A stretch of 64,000 nt of DNA, taken from NCBI RefSeq assembly GCF_049943335.1, contig NZ_JBNFVY010000005.1:62001-126000 (forward strand), given 5' to 3'. Positions 26,918 through 35,657 of this stretch are shown piece by piece; the first letter of the stretch is position 1; the number at the start of each line of letters is the position of its first letter. This DNA comes from JBNFVY01 sp049943335. Its GTDB lineage: Bacteria; Pseudomonadota; Alphaproteobacteria; Rhodobacterales; Rhodobacteraceae. Made by a program: the position numbers and the translations under genes. Under the pieces are notes generated by a model. It saw only the letters and a list, made by a program, of their open reading frames with translations. It had not been told where the DNA came from and did no database searches.

Positions 26918-28228
26918 TCAGCCCTCGCGGAAGGCGCGGTTGAAATAATCGGTCAATGGCTTGGTCAGGTAGGCGATCGGCGATCGGTCCGATGTGCGCA
27001 GATATGTTTCGACCGGCATACCGGGGATCAGCACCAGCCCTTCGGGCAACAGGTCCAGCTGGTTTTCACTGATTTCGACCTCGGCGCGGTAATAGGTCAG
27101 TTGGCTGCGCTCGTCGGTGAATGCGTCTGCAGAGACCTTGGTCACGCGGCCTTCCAGTTCGGGCGTGGTCCGCGAATCAAAGGCCGGAAAGCGCAAGATC
27201 ACGTCCTGCCCGGCAAAGACCTGATCCACGTGAATGGGCTCTACCTTGGCGGCGATGACCAGCGGACGATCCTGCGGCACGATATACAGCACGGGATCGG
27301 CTGGGCGGATCACGGCGCGGGTCGTAAACACGGTCAAGCCATAGATGACGCCGGACACCGGCGCCTTGAGGTCCAGGCGCGACAGTTGCTCGCGCAGAGC
27401 CAGACGGTTCTCGGCCTGTTCAAATTCATTGTATTGCAGGTCTCTCAGGCGCGTGATCGCTTCTTCCTGACGGTCGGTGTCCAGTTTGAGCAACTCGATC
27501 TCGATCTCGGAAATCCGTTCTTTGGCGCTGGCTTCGGACGCGGCCAGTTCAGCCAATTGTCCGGCCAAAGCGGCGGCTTCGCGGCGCAATGCCAGGACCC
27601 GACTGGATTGAGCCAGACCACGATCCAGAAGCGATTGCTGATCCTCCAGCTCTTCCTGGATCAGAGACAACTGTTCGTCCAACGCAGCCTGCTGGGCGAC
27701 AATCCCCCTGATCTGGCTTTCGATCTGAAAAATTCTGTTCGACAGTGTTTCGCGCTCTTTTTGGCGTGTGACACGCCGCGCCTCGAACAATTGCCTTTGG
27801 CCGTCCATCAATTCCGCGACGTCCTGATTGGTTTTGGCCAGCACGGCCAGATCAGGATCGAACGTAATTTGATCGCGCTGATCGCGTTCCGCTTCCAGCC
27901 TGGCGCGCCGTGCCATCAGTTCGAAAAGCTGGCCTTCCGTGATCGACAATTGCGATGACAACAACGTTGGGTCCAACCGGATCAGGGTTTGCCCTGCGTC
28001 GACCATCTGGCCCTCACGCACCAGGATTTCGGCGACGACACCGCCGTCAGGGTGCTGAACCACCTGCCGGTTCTGTTCGACTTCGATCTGGCCCGAGGCC
28101 ACGATGGCCCCAGAGATCGTGGCCATCCAAGCCCAGGCAAAAAAGCCCCCCAGCACCACCAAAATGATGAAAAGGCCAACGGCAATCGGGCGCAGGGCTG
28201 ACCATTCCGATTTGGTTTTACCGGTCAT
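26918..28228 (-). CDS. type I secretion periplasmic adaptor (HlyD family)
   Basis: A 436-residue membrane-fusion protein. It has one N-terminal transmembrane helix (about 17-37), a lipoyl-like half (VVQHPDGGVVAEILVREGQMV), a long coiled coil of about 180 residues (roughly 90-270) and the second lipoyl half (LDLKAPVSGVIYGLTVF), then a beta-barrel and the RTX-type C-terminus ending YLTKPLTDYFNRAFREG. That tail is typical of PrtE/HlyD adaptors. It overlaps the ABC transporter gene (ATGA) and forms the secretion pair with it. No TolC gene is adjacent. Confidence 0.92.
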   Translation of the reverse strand: MTGKTKSEWSALRPIAVGLFIILVVLGGFFAWAWMATISGAIVASGQIEVEQNRQVVQHPDGGVVAEILVREGQMVDAGQTLIRLDPTLLSSQLSITEGQLFELMARRARLEAERDQRDQITFDPDLAVLAKTNQDVAELMDGQRQLFEARRVTRQKERETLSNRIFQIESQIRGIVAQQAALDEQLSLIQEELEDQQSLLDRGLAQSSRVLALRREAAALAGQLAELAASEASAKERISEIEIELLKLDTDRQEEAITRLRDLQYNEFEQAENRLALREQLSRLDLKAPVSGVIYGLTVFTTRAVIRPADPVLYIVPQDRPLVIAAKVEPIHVDQVFAGQDVILRFPAFDSRTTPELEGRVTKVSADAFTDERSQLTYYRAEVEISENQLDLLPEGLVLIPGMPVETYLRTSDRSPIAYLTKPLTDYFNRAFREG

Positions 28229-29964
28229 TGGACACCCCCTTTCAAGGGTTTGCCAGCAATGTCCTTGGCATTGGCCACCACATCTTTGAGCACTTCATCG
28301 CGCGGCCCAAAGGCCCGCCGCGCGCCGCCTTCCAGAACCAGCAGCGTGTCGCATTCCTGGATTGCAGCGGGGCGGTGCGCCATGATGAGGACCGCTTTGC
28401 CTTCTGTTTTCAACTGTCGGATCGCCGCGTTCAAAGCCTGGCTGCCTTCGTTATCCAGATTCGAGTTCGGTTCGTCCAGAACGACGATCACCGGGTCGCC
28501 ATAAAGCGCGCGGGCAAGGCCGATACGCTGGACCTGACCGCCCGAAAGCCGCCCGCCCGCAGAAGTGACCCGCGTGTCATAGCCTTTGGGAAGTTTCAGG
28601 ATCATCTCGTGCGCGGCCGCCTTCTTGGCCGCTTCCACCACCTTGGCATCGTCGGGCTGCATCGAAAGGTTCGCAATGTTTTCGGCAATTGTGCCGTCGA
28701 ACAACTGAACCCTCTGGGGCAAGTACCCGATATGTTCGCCCAGCACGTCCGGGTCGTACTGATCCAATGCCGCGCCATCCAGCCGGATCTTGCCCCCGGC
28801 GGCGCGCCAGACGCCCGTCAGCGCACGCGCAAGGGTGGATTTGCCGGCGCCAGACGCACCGATCACACCCATCGCTTCGCCCGGTTTAAGGGCGAAACTG
28901 ACCATGCGCAGCGACGCCTGTGCTTCGCCCGGCGGCAAGACGGTCAACTGGTCTACGACCAACTGGGCCTTGGGCTTGGGCAGTTGCGTGTGCTTTTCTT
29001 CCGGGCCGATTTCGCCCAGCAGATCTGCAAGCTGGGCCCAGCCTTTCCTGGCCCGAGTGATCAGCGCCCATTGCCCGATGATCATTTCGATCGGCTGCAG
29101 GGCACGCCCCAACAGGATCGATGACGCAATCATGGCGCCCGGTGTAATTTCGCGTTGCAGAACCAGATAGGCCCCAAGGCCCAGAATGGCCGATTGCAGG
29201 AACAGGCGAAATGTCTTGGAGGCCGTACGATATGATCCCTGACGGTCCTGGGCCGTGATCGATGCTTTCAGTGCCCGTTCACGTTGCATATTCCAGCGGC
29301 GAAACGCGGCCCCCGTCAGACCCAGCGACCGGACCATTTCCGCTTCGCTGCGCAGTTGTTCGGATAAGTATTCCGCCTGTTGACCGCGCCTGTTGGCTTC
29401 ATCCAGTGGTTGGCGCGTCGACAATTGGTTGGCGATGGTCAGCCCGACAAGGACGATACCGCCAGCGATAGCCAGAATGCCCAGATAGGGATGGAACAGC
29501 GCAATCCCGAACAAAAAGAGCGGCGTGAATGGCAAATCGTAAAACGCCCCCAGCACCGGGGAAGTGATGAACCGTTGCACCGATTCAAGATCGCGCACGG
29601 ATGACGGCGCACTCATTGGTGTCGGGCTAAGCGCGGCTTTTCGCAAGGCAGCTGAAAAGACCCGCCCATCCAGACGCGATTGAAAGTCTGCCCCGATTCG
29701 GCCCAACACCAGCCCGCGGACTGTGTCCAGGATACCCATCATCAGGTACAAAAACGCCACCAGCACGACCAGAGCGACCAGCGTGGCCTCTGAACGTGAT
29801 CCAAGCACCCGGTCGTAGACCTGCAGCATGAACAGCGGTCCGGTCAGCATCAGCAGGTTCACAAAGGCAGAAAACAACCCAACCGCCCAGAACGATGTCC
29901 GGTTGGCCCGCCGCGCGGTGCGCAGTTCTTCGAGCCCTTTTTCATGTTCTGCGCGTGATGCCAT
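28225..29964 (-). CDS. type I secretion system permease/ATPase (PrtD-like)
   Basis: A 579-residue ABC exporter half-transporter: an N-terminal six-helix membrane domain (about 25-300) and a C-terminal ATPase with Walker A GASGAGKST (369-376), signature LSGGQ (473-477), Walker B VIVVLDEPNSNLD and the MAHRPA switch His. It lacks the N-terminal C39-like domain, so it belongs to the PrtD/AprD subfamily that exports proteins with C-terminal RTX-type signals. No such substrate is encoded nearby. ATG 29964 is used; a TTG three codons upstream is possible and the ribosome site is weak for both. Confidence 0.92.
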   Translation of the reverse strand: MASRAEHEKGLEELRTARRANRTSFWAVGLFSAFVNLLMLTGPLFMLQVYDRVLGSRSEATLVALVVLVAFLYLMMGILDTVRGLVLGRIGADFQSRLDGRVFSAALRKAALSPTPMSAPSSVRDLESVQRFITSPVLGAFYDLPFTPLFLFGIALFHPYLGILAIAGGIVLVGLTIANQLSTRQPLDEANRRGQQAEYLSEQLRSEAEMVRSLGLTGAAFRRWNMQRERALKASITAQDRQGSYRTASKTFRLFLQSAILGLGAYLVLQREITPGAMIASSILLGRALQPIEMIIGQWALITRARKGWAQLADLLGEIGPEEKHTQLPKPKAQLVVDQLTVLPPGEAQASLRMVSFALKPGEAMGVIGASGAGKSTLARALTGVWRAAGGKIRLDGAALDQYDPDVLGEHIGYLPQRVQLFDGTIAENIANLSMQPDDAKVVEAAKKAAAHEMILKLPKGYDTRVTSAGGRLSGGQVQRIGLARALYGDPVIVVLDEPNSNLDNEGSQALNAAIRQLKTEGKAVLIMAHRPAAIQECDTLLVLEGGARRAFGPRDEVLKDVVANAKDIAGKPLKGGVQ

Positions 29965-30135
29965 AGTGATCAACTACCTTTGTCTGTACAAATCGGGGCG
30001 ACAATCGCCGCAGGGTGGCATGCTCGCGCTTGCCCTGTCGCCGATTAGTCACAAATAAAAGCTGGAGAACCGTTAATTGATGGGCTTCGGCGTGTCATCA
30101 TCTATGTGGTTATAAACCGCGTTCGTGAACTTTGG

Positions 30136-30888
30136 ATGGAAATGGGACGGATTGTGCAAAAGCTGCGTTTATTCGGATTGGCCGGGCTGCTTGTGGCGCT
30201 GTCGGCCTGCGCGACGCCCGAAGTTGCCCAGGGCCTGAACGACCCGTACGAGGTTGAAAATCGCCAACGCCACGCGCTGAACCGCGACCTGGACCGCTTT
30301 GTGTTGCGCCCCGGATCGAATGCGTACGGTGGCATTCTGCCGCAACCCGTGCGCCAGGGGGTGGGCAACTTCGCGTCGAACCTGTCCATGCCGTCTGTCG
30401 TCATGAATGACCTTTTTCAGGGCCGGATCGATGACGCGGCGCACAATTCACTGCGGTTTCTGCTGAACACCACGATCGGGCTGGGCGGGCTGCTGGATCT
30501 TGGCACGCAAAATGGTCTGGAGCTGCGCGACAGCGATTTTGGCGAAACGCTCTATGTGTGGGGTCTGCGCGAAGGCCCATATCTGGAACTGCCAGGTGTG
30601 GGCCCATCGACGACACGGCACGCGTTCGGGCGGGTCGTCGATCTGTTCACCAACCCGGTCAGCTATATGGTCAGCACCCCCGAGGCCTACATCCCCCCAG
30701 TCGCCAAATTGGGATCTGTTCTGGGCAACCGGTACAGGTACGGCGCTACGATCGACAGCATGCTATATGAAAGCGCAGACAGTTACACACAGGCCCGGCT
30801 CTTGTACCTCGAAAACCGGCGCTATCGTCTCGGATCCGCCGGGACCACAGAAGAGGTGTATGACATATATGAGGAACTCTATGAGTAA
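30136..30888 (+). CDS. mlaA: MlaA (VacJ) outer-membrane lipoprotein
   Basis: A 250-residue lipoprotein that removes mislocalised phospholipids from the outer leaflet of the outer membrane. The signal peptide ends in lipobox LSAC (Cys23 from ATG 30136). The conserved core starts NDPYEVENRQRHALNRDLDR, contains QPVRQGVGNFASNLSMPSVV and the family motif FGETLYVWGLREGPYLELPG, GPSTTRHAFG. The true start may be 30106 (GTG) or 30142; ATG 30136 gives a normal signal peptide length. The gene overlaps mlaC by eight bases. The inner-membrane mlaFEDB complex is not in the window. Confidence 0.92.
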   Translation: MEMGRIVQKLRLFGLAGLLVALSACATPEVAQGLNDPYEVENRQRHALNRDLDRFVLRPGSNAYGGILPQPVRQGVGNFASNLSMPSVVMNDLFQGRIDDAAHNSLRFLLNTTIGLGGLLDLGTQNGLELRDSDFGETLYVWGLREGPYLELPGVGPSTTRHAFGRVVDLFTNPVSYMVSTPEAYIPPVAKLGSVLGNRYRYGATIDSMLYESADSYTQARLLYLENRRYRLGSAGTTEEVYDIYEELYE

Positions 30889-31468
30889 TGCGATGAAACG
30901 ACGGACTGTAATTGCCGGTCTGGCTGCGGGCATGTTTGCGCCGTCAACGGCCCTGGCGTTTTCCACGGCTCAGGCAGAAAAGCTGATCGGATCGGCGGTT
31001 GCGGATATCACCCGGATCATCAATTCGGGCAAATCCGAAGCGGCCATGCTTCGAGATTTCGAGGGCATCTTTTCCCGCTATGCCGACGTTCCGACGATTT
31101 CGCGTTCGGTTCTGGGCCCGCCCGCCCGCGCGGCGTCTTCGGGCCAGCTGTCCGCCTTTGCGCGCGCGTTCCAAACCTATATTTCGCGCAAGTACGGTCG
31201 CCGTTTTCGCGAATTCATCGGGGCAACGGTCAAGGTGACAGGGTCGCGCCAGGTGAAATCCTTTTACGAGGTCACGACCGTCACCGACCTGCGCGGCGAA
31301 GCGCCGTTCGAGGTGACCTTCGTGGTGGCTGACCGGTCAGGCCGGTTCATCGATATCCGTATCGAAGGCGTCAGCCTGCTCAAGGCAGAGCGCGGTGAAG
31401 TCGGCGCGATGCTGGATGCACGGCGCGGCAATCTGGACCAATTGATCGCGGATCTGCCCAAGGTGTGA
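30881..31468 (+). CDS. mlaC: MlaC/Ttg2-type phospholipid-binding periplasmic protein
   Basis: A 195-residue soluble carrier that shuttles phospholipid between MlaA and the inner-membrane Mla complex. The N-terminus MKRRTVIAGLAAGMFAPSTALA is a signal peptide with a twin-Arg-like start (RR at 7-8), consistent with Tat or Sec export. The mature part shows FSRYADVPTISRSVLGPPAR and FQTYISRKYGRRFREF, both typical of the family. ATG 30881 is preceded by GAGGA and overlaps mlaA by eight bases. The coupling suggests a fixed ratio of lipoprotein to carrier. Confidence 0.92.
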   Translation: MSNAMKRRTVIAGLAAGMFAPSTALAFSTAQAEKLIGSAVADITRIINSGKSEAAMLRDFEGIFSRYADVPTISRSVLGPPARAASSGQLSAFARAFQTYISRKYGRRFREFIGATVKVTGSRQVKSFYEVTTVTDLRGEAPFEVTFVVADRSGRFIDIRIEGVSLLKAERGEVGAMLDARRGNLDQLIADLPKV

Positions 31469-31480
31469 CGACAGGCGGCG

Positions 31481-33631
31481 TCAGTCGCGCCGCCCGAAAA
31501 TCGCATCCATCACGTCGTTCAGAACACGTTCGATCGGATCTCCGCGTTTGGCTGATGGATGCCCTTGGACGGCAGGTTCGTTCAGGGGCGCCCGTTCGAC
31601 AGGGCGGATCATCGGCAACGGATTGCCCGGCGCCCCGTCCTGAACCCGCGTCATCGTTTCACGCCAGATTTCTGCGGGCAGGCCGCCACCGGTGACGCCC
31701 GTTAGCGGCGTGTTGTCGTCATAGCCCATCCAGACACCGGCGACGTAATCGGCCGTGAATCCCATGAACCAGGCATCGCGCGCCGCTTGGGTGGTGCCGG
31801 TCTTGCCGGCGACTTCGACGCCGGGAATTTTGGCACGCTGGCCGGTTCCCGCTTCGACCGCACGATGCATCATGTAGATCAACTGCTGGGCTGCATCGGC
31901 GGTGATGACCCGTTCGCCCAGGCCGCCGTCCTGCCCCATTAGCGGGGTCTCATCACCTTTCAGGCGCAATTCGACCAGCCCATAGGGCGACACGGACGTC
32001 CCACCGTTCAAAATGCCCGCGTAGGCACCGGTCATTTCCAGCAAGGTGCTTTCAGACGCGCCAAGTGCCAGTGCCGGGCCCTGCGCAAGATCAGACTGGA
32101 TGCCAAACATTTCGGCGACGGTGCGCACGTTCTCCAAACCTACATCCATGGCGATCTTGACGGCCGGGATGTTGTAGGAATGTTGGAGCGCTTCGGCCAA
32201 GGTCACGCGGCCATGGAATTTGCGGTCATAGTTGGTGGGCGACCAAGGGCCGGATCCGGGAATTTCGACGGTTATCGGTTCGTCGACCACCGTAGAATTC
32301 CACTGGTGCCCAATGTCCAGAGCCGTCGCATAGACGAAGGGCTTGAACGATGACCCGGTCTGGCGGTTGGCCATGACCGCCCGGTTGAAGCTGCCGGCAA
32401 CGCCGCGCAGCTTGCGCCCGCCGACCATCGCGCGCACCGCGCCGTCCGCGCTCATGACGACAATGGCGGCCTGCGCTTGCGAGCCGTCGCGGACCTTGTT
32501 TTCGAACACCCAGGTCAACGCATCTTCGGCGGCCAGTTGGATGCGTTCGTCGAACGTGGTGTTGATGATGACGTCTTCGGTGGTGTCCGACGCCAGAAAG
32601 GACGGCGCGGAACTCATGACCCAATCCGCAAAGTATCCGCCGGCGCGCTTTTCCGCCGCTTCTGACAGAACAGCCGGGTTCGCCTTGGCTTCGGCGCGTT
32701 CGGCGTCGGTGATGTAGCCTTCCTGGTGCATGAGCATCAGGACGATGCCCGCGCGGTCCTGCGAGCGCTTGAGGTTCGATGTGGGCGCATAGCGGGACGG
32801 TGCAGTCAGCAACCCCGCCAGCATCGCACTTTCCGCAATGTTCACCTGGGCCGCCGACTTGCCGAAATAGCGCTGTGCGGCGGCCTCAAATCCATGCGAG
32901 CCTGACCCTAGATAGGCGCGGTTCATGTAGATCGACAGGATCTCATCCTTGGAATAGCGCACTTCCATCGCCATCGCATAGATGGCTTCCTTGACCTTGC
33001 GCCAGATGGTGGACCGGCGGCAATCCGCTTCGTACTGGGTTTCGGTTTCCCATTTTTCAGGATCGTAGGATTCGCCCAGGCATAATAGCTTGGCGGACTG
33101 CTGGGTCAGGGTTGACCCGCCGTGGCCCGACAGCGGCCCGCGCCCTTCGGCAAGGTTGATGCGGACGGCCGAGGCCATCCCGCGCGGGCTGATGCCAAAA
33201 TGGCTGTAGAACCGACGGTCTTCGGTGGCCAGCAGCGCATGTTTAAGGTGAGGCGACACGGTGTCGGCTGTGATTTGCCCGCCAAACTGCTGCCCGCGCC
33301 AGGCGAACACCTCGCCGGTGCGATCCAGAAAGGTCACCGATCCGCGCGCGCGCCCGTCGAGCAGATCAGACGCTGGTGGCAAACTGCGCGAGGTGAACAG
33401 AACCGCCAGCGCGATGATCAGCCCGACAACCAGCGCCCCGCGCCAGATCAGACGCCAGATCAACCCCACGACCCACGCGATCAGATTCGCGATCCAACCC
33501 AAGGGCCCACGGCGCGGCGGCTTGGGCTTGCGCGGCGATTTCGAAGGCTTTTTCTTTTTCTGCGCGGTTTTGGCCGCCCCGTAGCGTTTTTCAGCCACAA
33601 GCGGCGCACGCTTTTTGTTCGACCTGCTCAT
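31481..33631 (-). CDS. penicillin-binding protein 1A (bifunctional transglycosylase/transpeptidase)
   Basis: A 716-residue class A penicillin-binding protein that polymerises and cross-links peptidoglycan. It has a lysine-rich cytoplasmic tail (1-42), a transmembrane region (about 46-80), the glycosyltransferase 51 domain with catalytic Glu137 in ATEDRRFYSHFG and GGSTLTQQSAK, and the transpeptidase with SSFK (Ser427), SYN (485-487) and KTGTT (Lys610). Two Cys in the GT51 domain (KLLCLGE, EADCRR) are unusual and may pair. The ribosome site is weak. It is monocistronic and convergent with mlaC. Divergent from glnK. Confidence 0.93.
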   Translation of the reverse strand: MSRSNKKRAPLVAEKRYGAAKTAQKKKKPSKSPRKPKPPRRGPLGWIANLIAWVVGLIWRLIWRGALVVGLIIALAVLFTSRSLPPASDLLDGRARGSVTFLDRTGEVFAWRGQQFGGQITADTVSPHLKHALLATEDRRFYSHFGISPRGMASAVRINLAEGRGPLSGHGGSTLTQQSAKLLCLGESYDPEKWETETQYEADCRRSTIWRKVKEAIYAMAMEVRYSKDEILSIYMNRAYLGSGSHGFEAAAQRYFGKSAAQVNIAESAMLAGLLTAPSRYAPTSNLKRSQDRAGIVLMLMHQEGYITDAERAEAKANPAVLSEAAEKRAGGYFADWVMSSAPSFLASDTTEDVIINTTFDERIQLAAEDALTWVFENKVRDGSQAQAAIVVMSADGAVRAMVGGRKLRGVAGSFNRAVMANRQTGSSFKPFVYATALDIGHQWNSTVVDEPITVEIPGSGPWSPTNYDRKFHGRVTLAEALQHSYNIPAVKIAMDVGLENVRTVAEMFGIQSDLAQGPALALGASESTLLEMTGAYAGILNGGTSVSPYGLVELRLKGDETPLMGQDGGLGERVITADAAQQLIYMMHRAVEAGTGQRAKIPGVEVAGKTGTTQAARDAWFMGFTADYVAGVWMGYDDNTPLTGVTGGGLPAEIWRETMTRVQDGAPGNPLPMIRPVERAPLNEPAVQGHPSAKRGDPIERVLNDVMDAIFGRRD

Positions 33632-33743
33632 CTGCGTTTGCCAGTTTCCTGCTCTCTTTTCAGGTAAGATAGACCGCGTTGCCGGGAATGTAGAGGGTTT
33701 TGAGCGCCGCCCCGACTTCGCAGGTTGACCAAAAAAGCGGCAG

Positions 33744-33760
33744 TGCGCACAAATTGTGCA
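33744..33760. promoter_or_regulatory. candidate NtrC binding site upstream of glnK-amtB
   Basis: The 17-bp near-palindrome TGCGCACAAATTGTGCA matches the NtrC consensus TGCACC-N5-GGTGCA at 9 of 12 defined positions. It is 132 bp ahead of the glnK start, a suitable distance for an enhancer site. A second nested inverted repeat (AACGGT-N6-ACCGTT, 33784-33801, overlapping CGGTAA-N8-TTACCG) lies between it and the gene. I did not find a convincing sigma-54 promoter. Confidence 0.4.
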
Positions 33761-33891
33761 ACTTTCCCCCATTCCTGTCCCTCAACGGTAAGCGAACCGT
33801 TACCGGAATCGTTGTGATCGCAAATCAACTGACCCTTTCTGATGCCAGCGATCCCGACTGGGGGTCCGGTCGCCTAACGGAAGGGGATGAA

Positions 33892-34230
33892 ATGAAACTC
33901 ATCATTGCAGCAATCAAGCCGTTCAAGCTCGAGGAGGTGCGCGAAGCGCTCACCGCCATCGGGGTTCGCGGCATGATGGTCACGGAAATCAAGGGCTTCG
34001 GCTCGCAATCGGGTCATACCGAGATCTATCGCGGCGCGGAATACGCCGTGAATTTCGTGCCGAAAGTGAAACTGGAAATCGTCGTATCAGCCGCCATGGC
34101 GGATCAGGTCGTCGAAACCATCGCTACCACTGCCAAGACCGAGAAAATCGGGGACGGCAAGATTTTCGTACTCGATGTGCAATCCGCGGTCCGCGTGCGC
34201 ACGGGTGAAACCAACGAAGACGCGCTTTAA
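33892..34230 (+). CDS. glnK: nitrogen regulatory protein PII (GlnK type)
   Basis: The 112-residue PII signal protein senses 2-oxoglutarate, ATP/ADP and, through uridylylation, glutamine. Tyr51 in RGAEYAV is the uridylylation site and the T-loop (about 37-55) is intact. The C-terminal signature KIGDGKIFVLDVQSAVRVRTGE is conserved. Adjacency to amtB identifies it as GlnK rather than GlnB: PII binds the AmtB trimer and blocks ammonium uptake when nitrogen is plentiful. AAGGGG lies just ahead of the ATG. Confidence 0.95.
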   Translation: MKLIIAAIKPFKLEEVREALTAIGVRGMMVTEIKGFGSQSGHTEIYRGAEYAVNFVPKVKLEIVVSAAMADQVVETIATTAKTEKIGDGKIFVLDVQSAVRVRTGETNEDAL

Positions 34231-34264
34231 GCCGCGCCGGTTCCTGACGGAAGGACACGTTCAG

Positions 34265-35596
34265 ATGAAACTAATGAAACTAATTCCGGCCACCGCGGTA
34301 GCAAGCTTGCTGCCGCTTGTGGCCTTTGCGCAAGACGCCGAAGCTGCGGCGTCCGGCTTTGACGAGGTCGGCCCGTACATCATGACCACGCTGCTGTTCC
34401 TTGTGGGCGGCTTCCTGGTGTTCTGGATGGCTGCAGGCTTTGCGATGCTTGAAGCCGGCCTGGTGCGGTCAAAGAACGTGACCACCCAGCTGACCAAGAA
34501 CATCGCGCTGTTTGCGATTGCGGCCATCATGTACTGGCTGATCGGCTTTAACCTGATGTATCCGGGTGAATGGTGGATTGCCGGTATCATGGGCCCATGG
34601 TTCAGCGTCACATCGCTGGAACCGGTTGGTCTGGCGGCTGCTGACGCGTCGCTCGATTATGCATCTGTCGGTTCGGATTTCTTCTTTCAGTTGATGTTCT
34701 GCGCCACCACCGCGTCGATCGTTTCCGGTACTCTGGCTGAACGGATCAAACTGTGGCCGTTCCTGATCTTCACCGCAGTGCTGACCGGTGTGATTTACCC
34801 GATCGAAGCCAGCTGGCAGTGGGGCGGCGGTTTCCTGAGCGAAATGGGCTTTTCCGACTTTGCTGGGTCGACCCTTGTGCACGCTGCAGGCGGGTTCGCA
34901 GCTTTGGCCGGTGCCATCGTGCTGGGTCCGCGGATCGGCAAGTACACCAAAGAAGGCAAGACAGTTCCGATCCCCGGTTCGAACCTGGCCCTGGCAACCT
35001 TGGGAACGTTCATCCTGTGGCTGGGCTGGTTCGGCTTTAACGGTGGCTCGCAGCTGGCTGCTGGCACCGTGGGGGACATCACGGACGTCTCGCGCATCTT
35101 TGCCAACACCAATATGGCCGCCGCAGCCGGTGCTGTCGCCGCGCTGATCCTGACCCAGGTGGTCTACGGCAAGGTCGATCTGACCATGGTGCTGAACGGC
35201 GCTCTGGCTGGCCTGGTGTCGATCACCGCTGAACCGCTGACTCCGTCGCTGTTCATGTCGCTGATCATCGGCGGTATCGGTGGTGTCATCGTGGTCTTCG
35301 CCGTGCCGATGCTGGACAAGCTGAAGATCGACGACGTTGTCGGCGCCATCCCGGTTCACCTGATCGCTGGCATCTGGGGCACCATCGCCGTGCCGCTGAC
35401 CAATGACGGCACTTCGTTTGGCACCCAGATCATCGGTGTGGTTTCCATCGGGGCCTTTGTCTTCATCGTGTCGCTGATTGTCTGGTTCATCCTCAAAGCC
35501 ACCATGGGTATCCGTGTGAGCGAGGAAACCGAGATCAACGGTCTCGACATGGCCGAGCTGGGCATGGAGGCATACCCAGAGTTCTCCAAAGGCTGA
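34265..35596 (+). CDS. amtB: ammonium transporter AmtB
   Basis: A 443-residue inner-membrane ammonium channel with eleven predicted helices after a cleavable signal peptide (ends VAFAQDA). The phenylalanine gate and twin-His pore are represented in LMFCATTASIVSGTLAERIK, STLVHAAGGFAAL (first His) and VHLIAGIWGTIAV (second His). The signature FNGGSQLA is present. The C-terminal tail (about 410-443) is the PII docking segment. It follows glnK by 34 bp and ends at a strong terminator, so glnK-amtB is one transcript. Confidence 0.95.
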   Translation: MKLMKLIPATAVASLLPLVAFAQDAEAAASGFDEVGPYIMTTLLFLVGGFLVFWMAAGFAMLEAGLVRSKNVTTQLTKNIALFAIAAIMYWLIGFNLMYPGEWWIAGIMGPWFSVTSLEPVGLAAADASLDYASVGSDFFFQLMFCATTASIVSGTLAERIKLWPFLIFTAVLTGVIYPIEASWQWGGGFLSEMGFSDFAGSTLVHAAGGFAALAGAIVLGPRIGKYTKEGKTVPIPGSNLALATLGTFILWLGWFGFNGGSQLAAGTVGDITDVSRIFANTNMAAAAGAVAALILTQVVYGKVDLTMVLNGALAGLVSITAEPLTPSLFMSLIIGGIGGVIVVFAVPMLDKLKIDDVVGAIPVHLIAGIWGTIAVPLTNDGTSFGTQIIGVVSIGAFVFIVSLIVWFILKATMGIRVSEETEINGLDMAELGMEAYPEFSKG

Positions 35597-35627
35597 TCTC
35601 CTCCCTTTTATATCAGCCAAAAACTGG

Positions 35628-35653
35628 CCCGGGCGTTCGCGCCCGGGTTTTTT
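35628..35653 (+). terminator. Rho-independent terminator after amtB
   Basis: An 8-bp GC stem (CCCGGGCG 35628-35635 with CGCCCGGG 35640-35647) capped by a TTCG tetraloop and followed by six T (35648-35653). It ends four bases before the stop codon of the convergent metallo-hydrolase gene. Confidence 0.9.
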
Positions 35654-35657
35654 CGTT

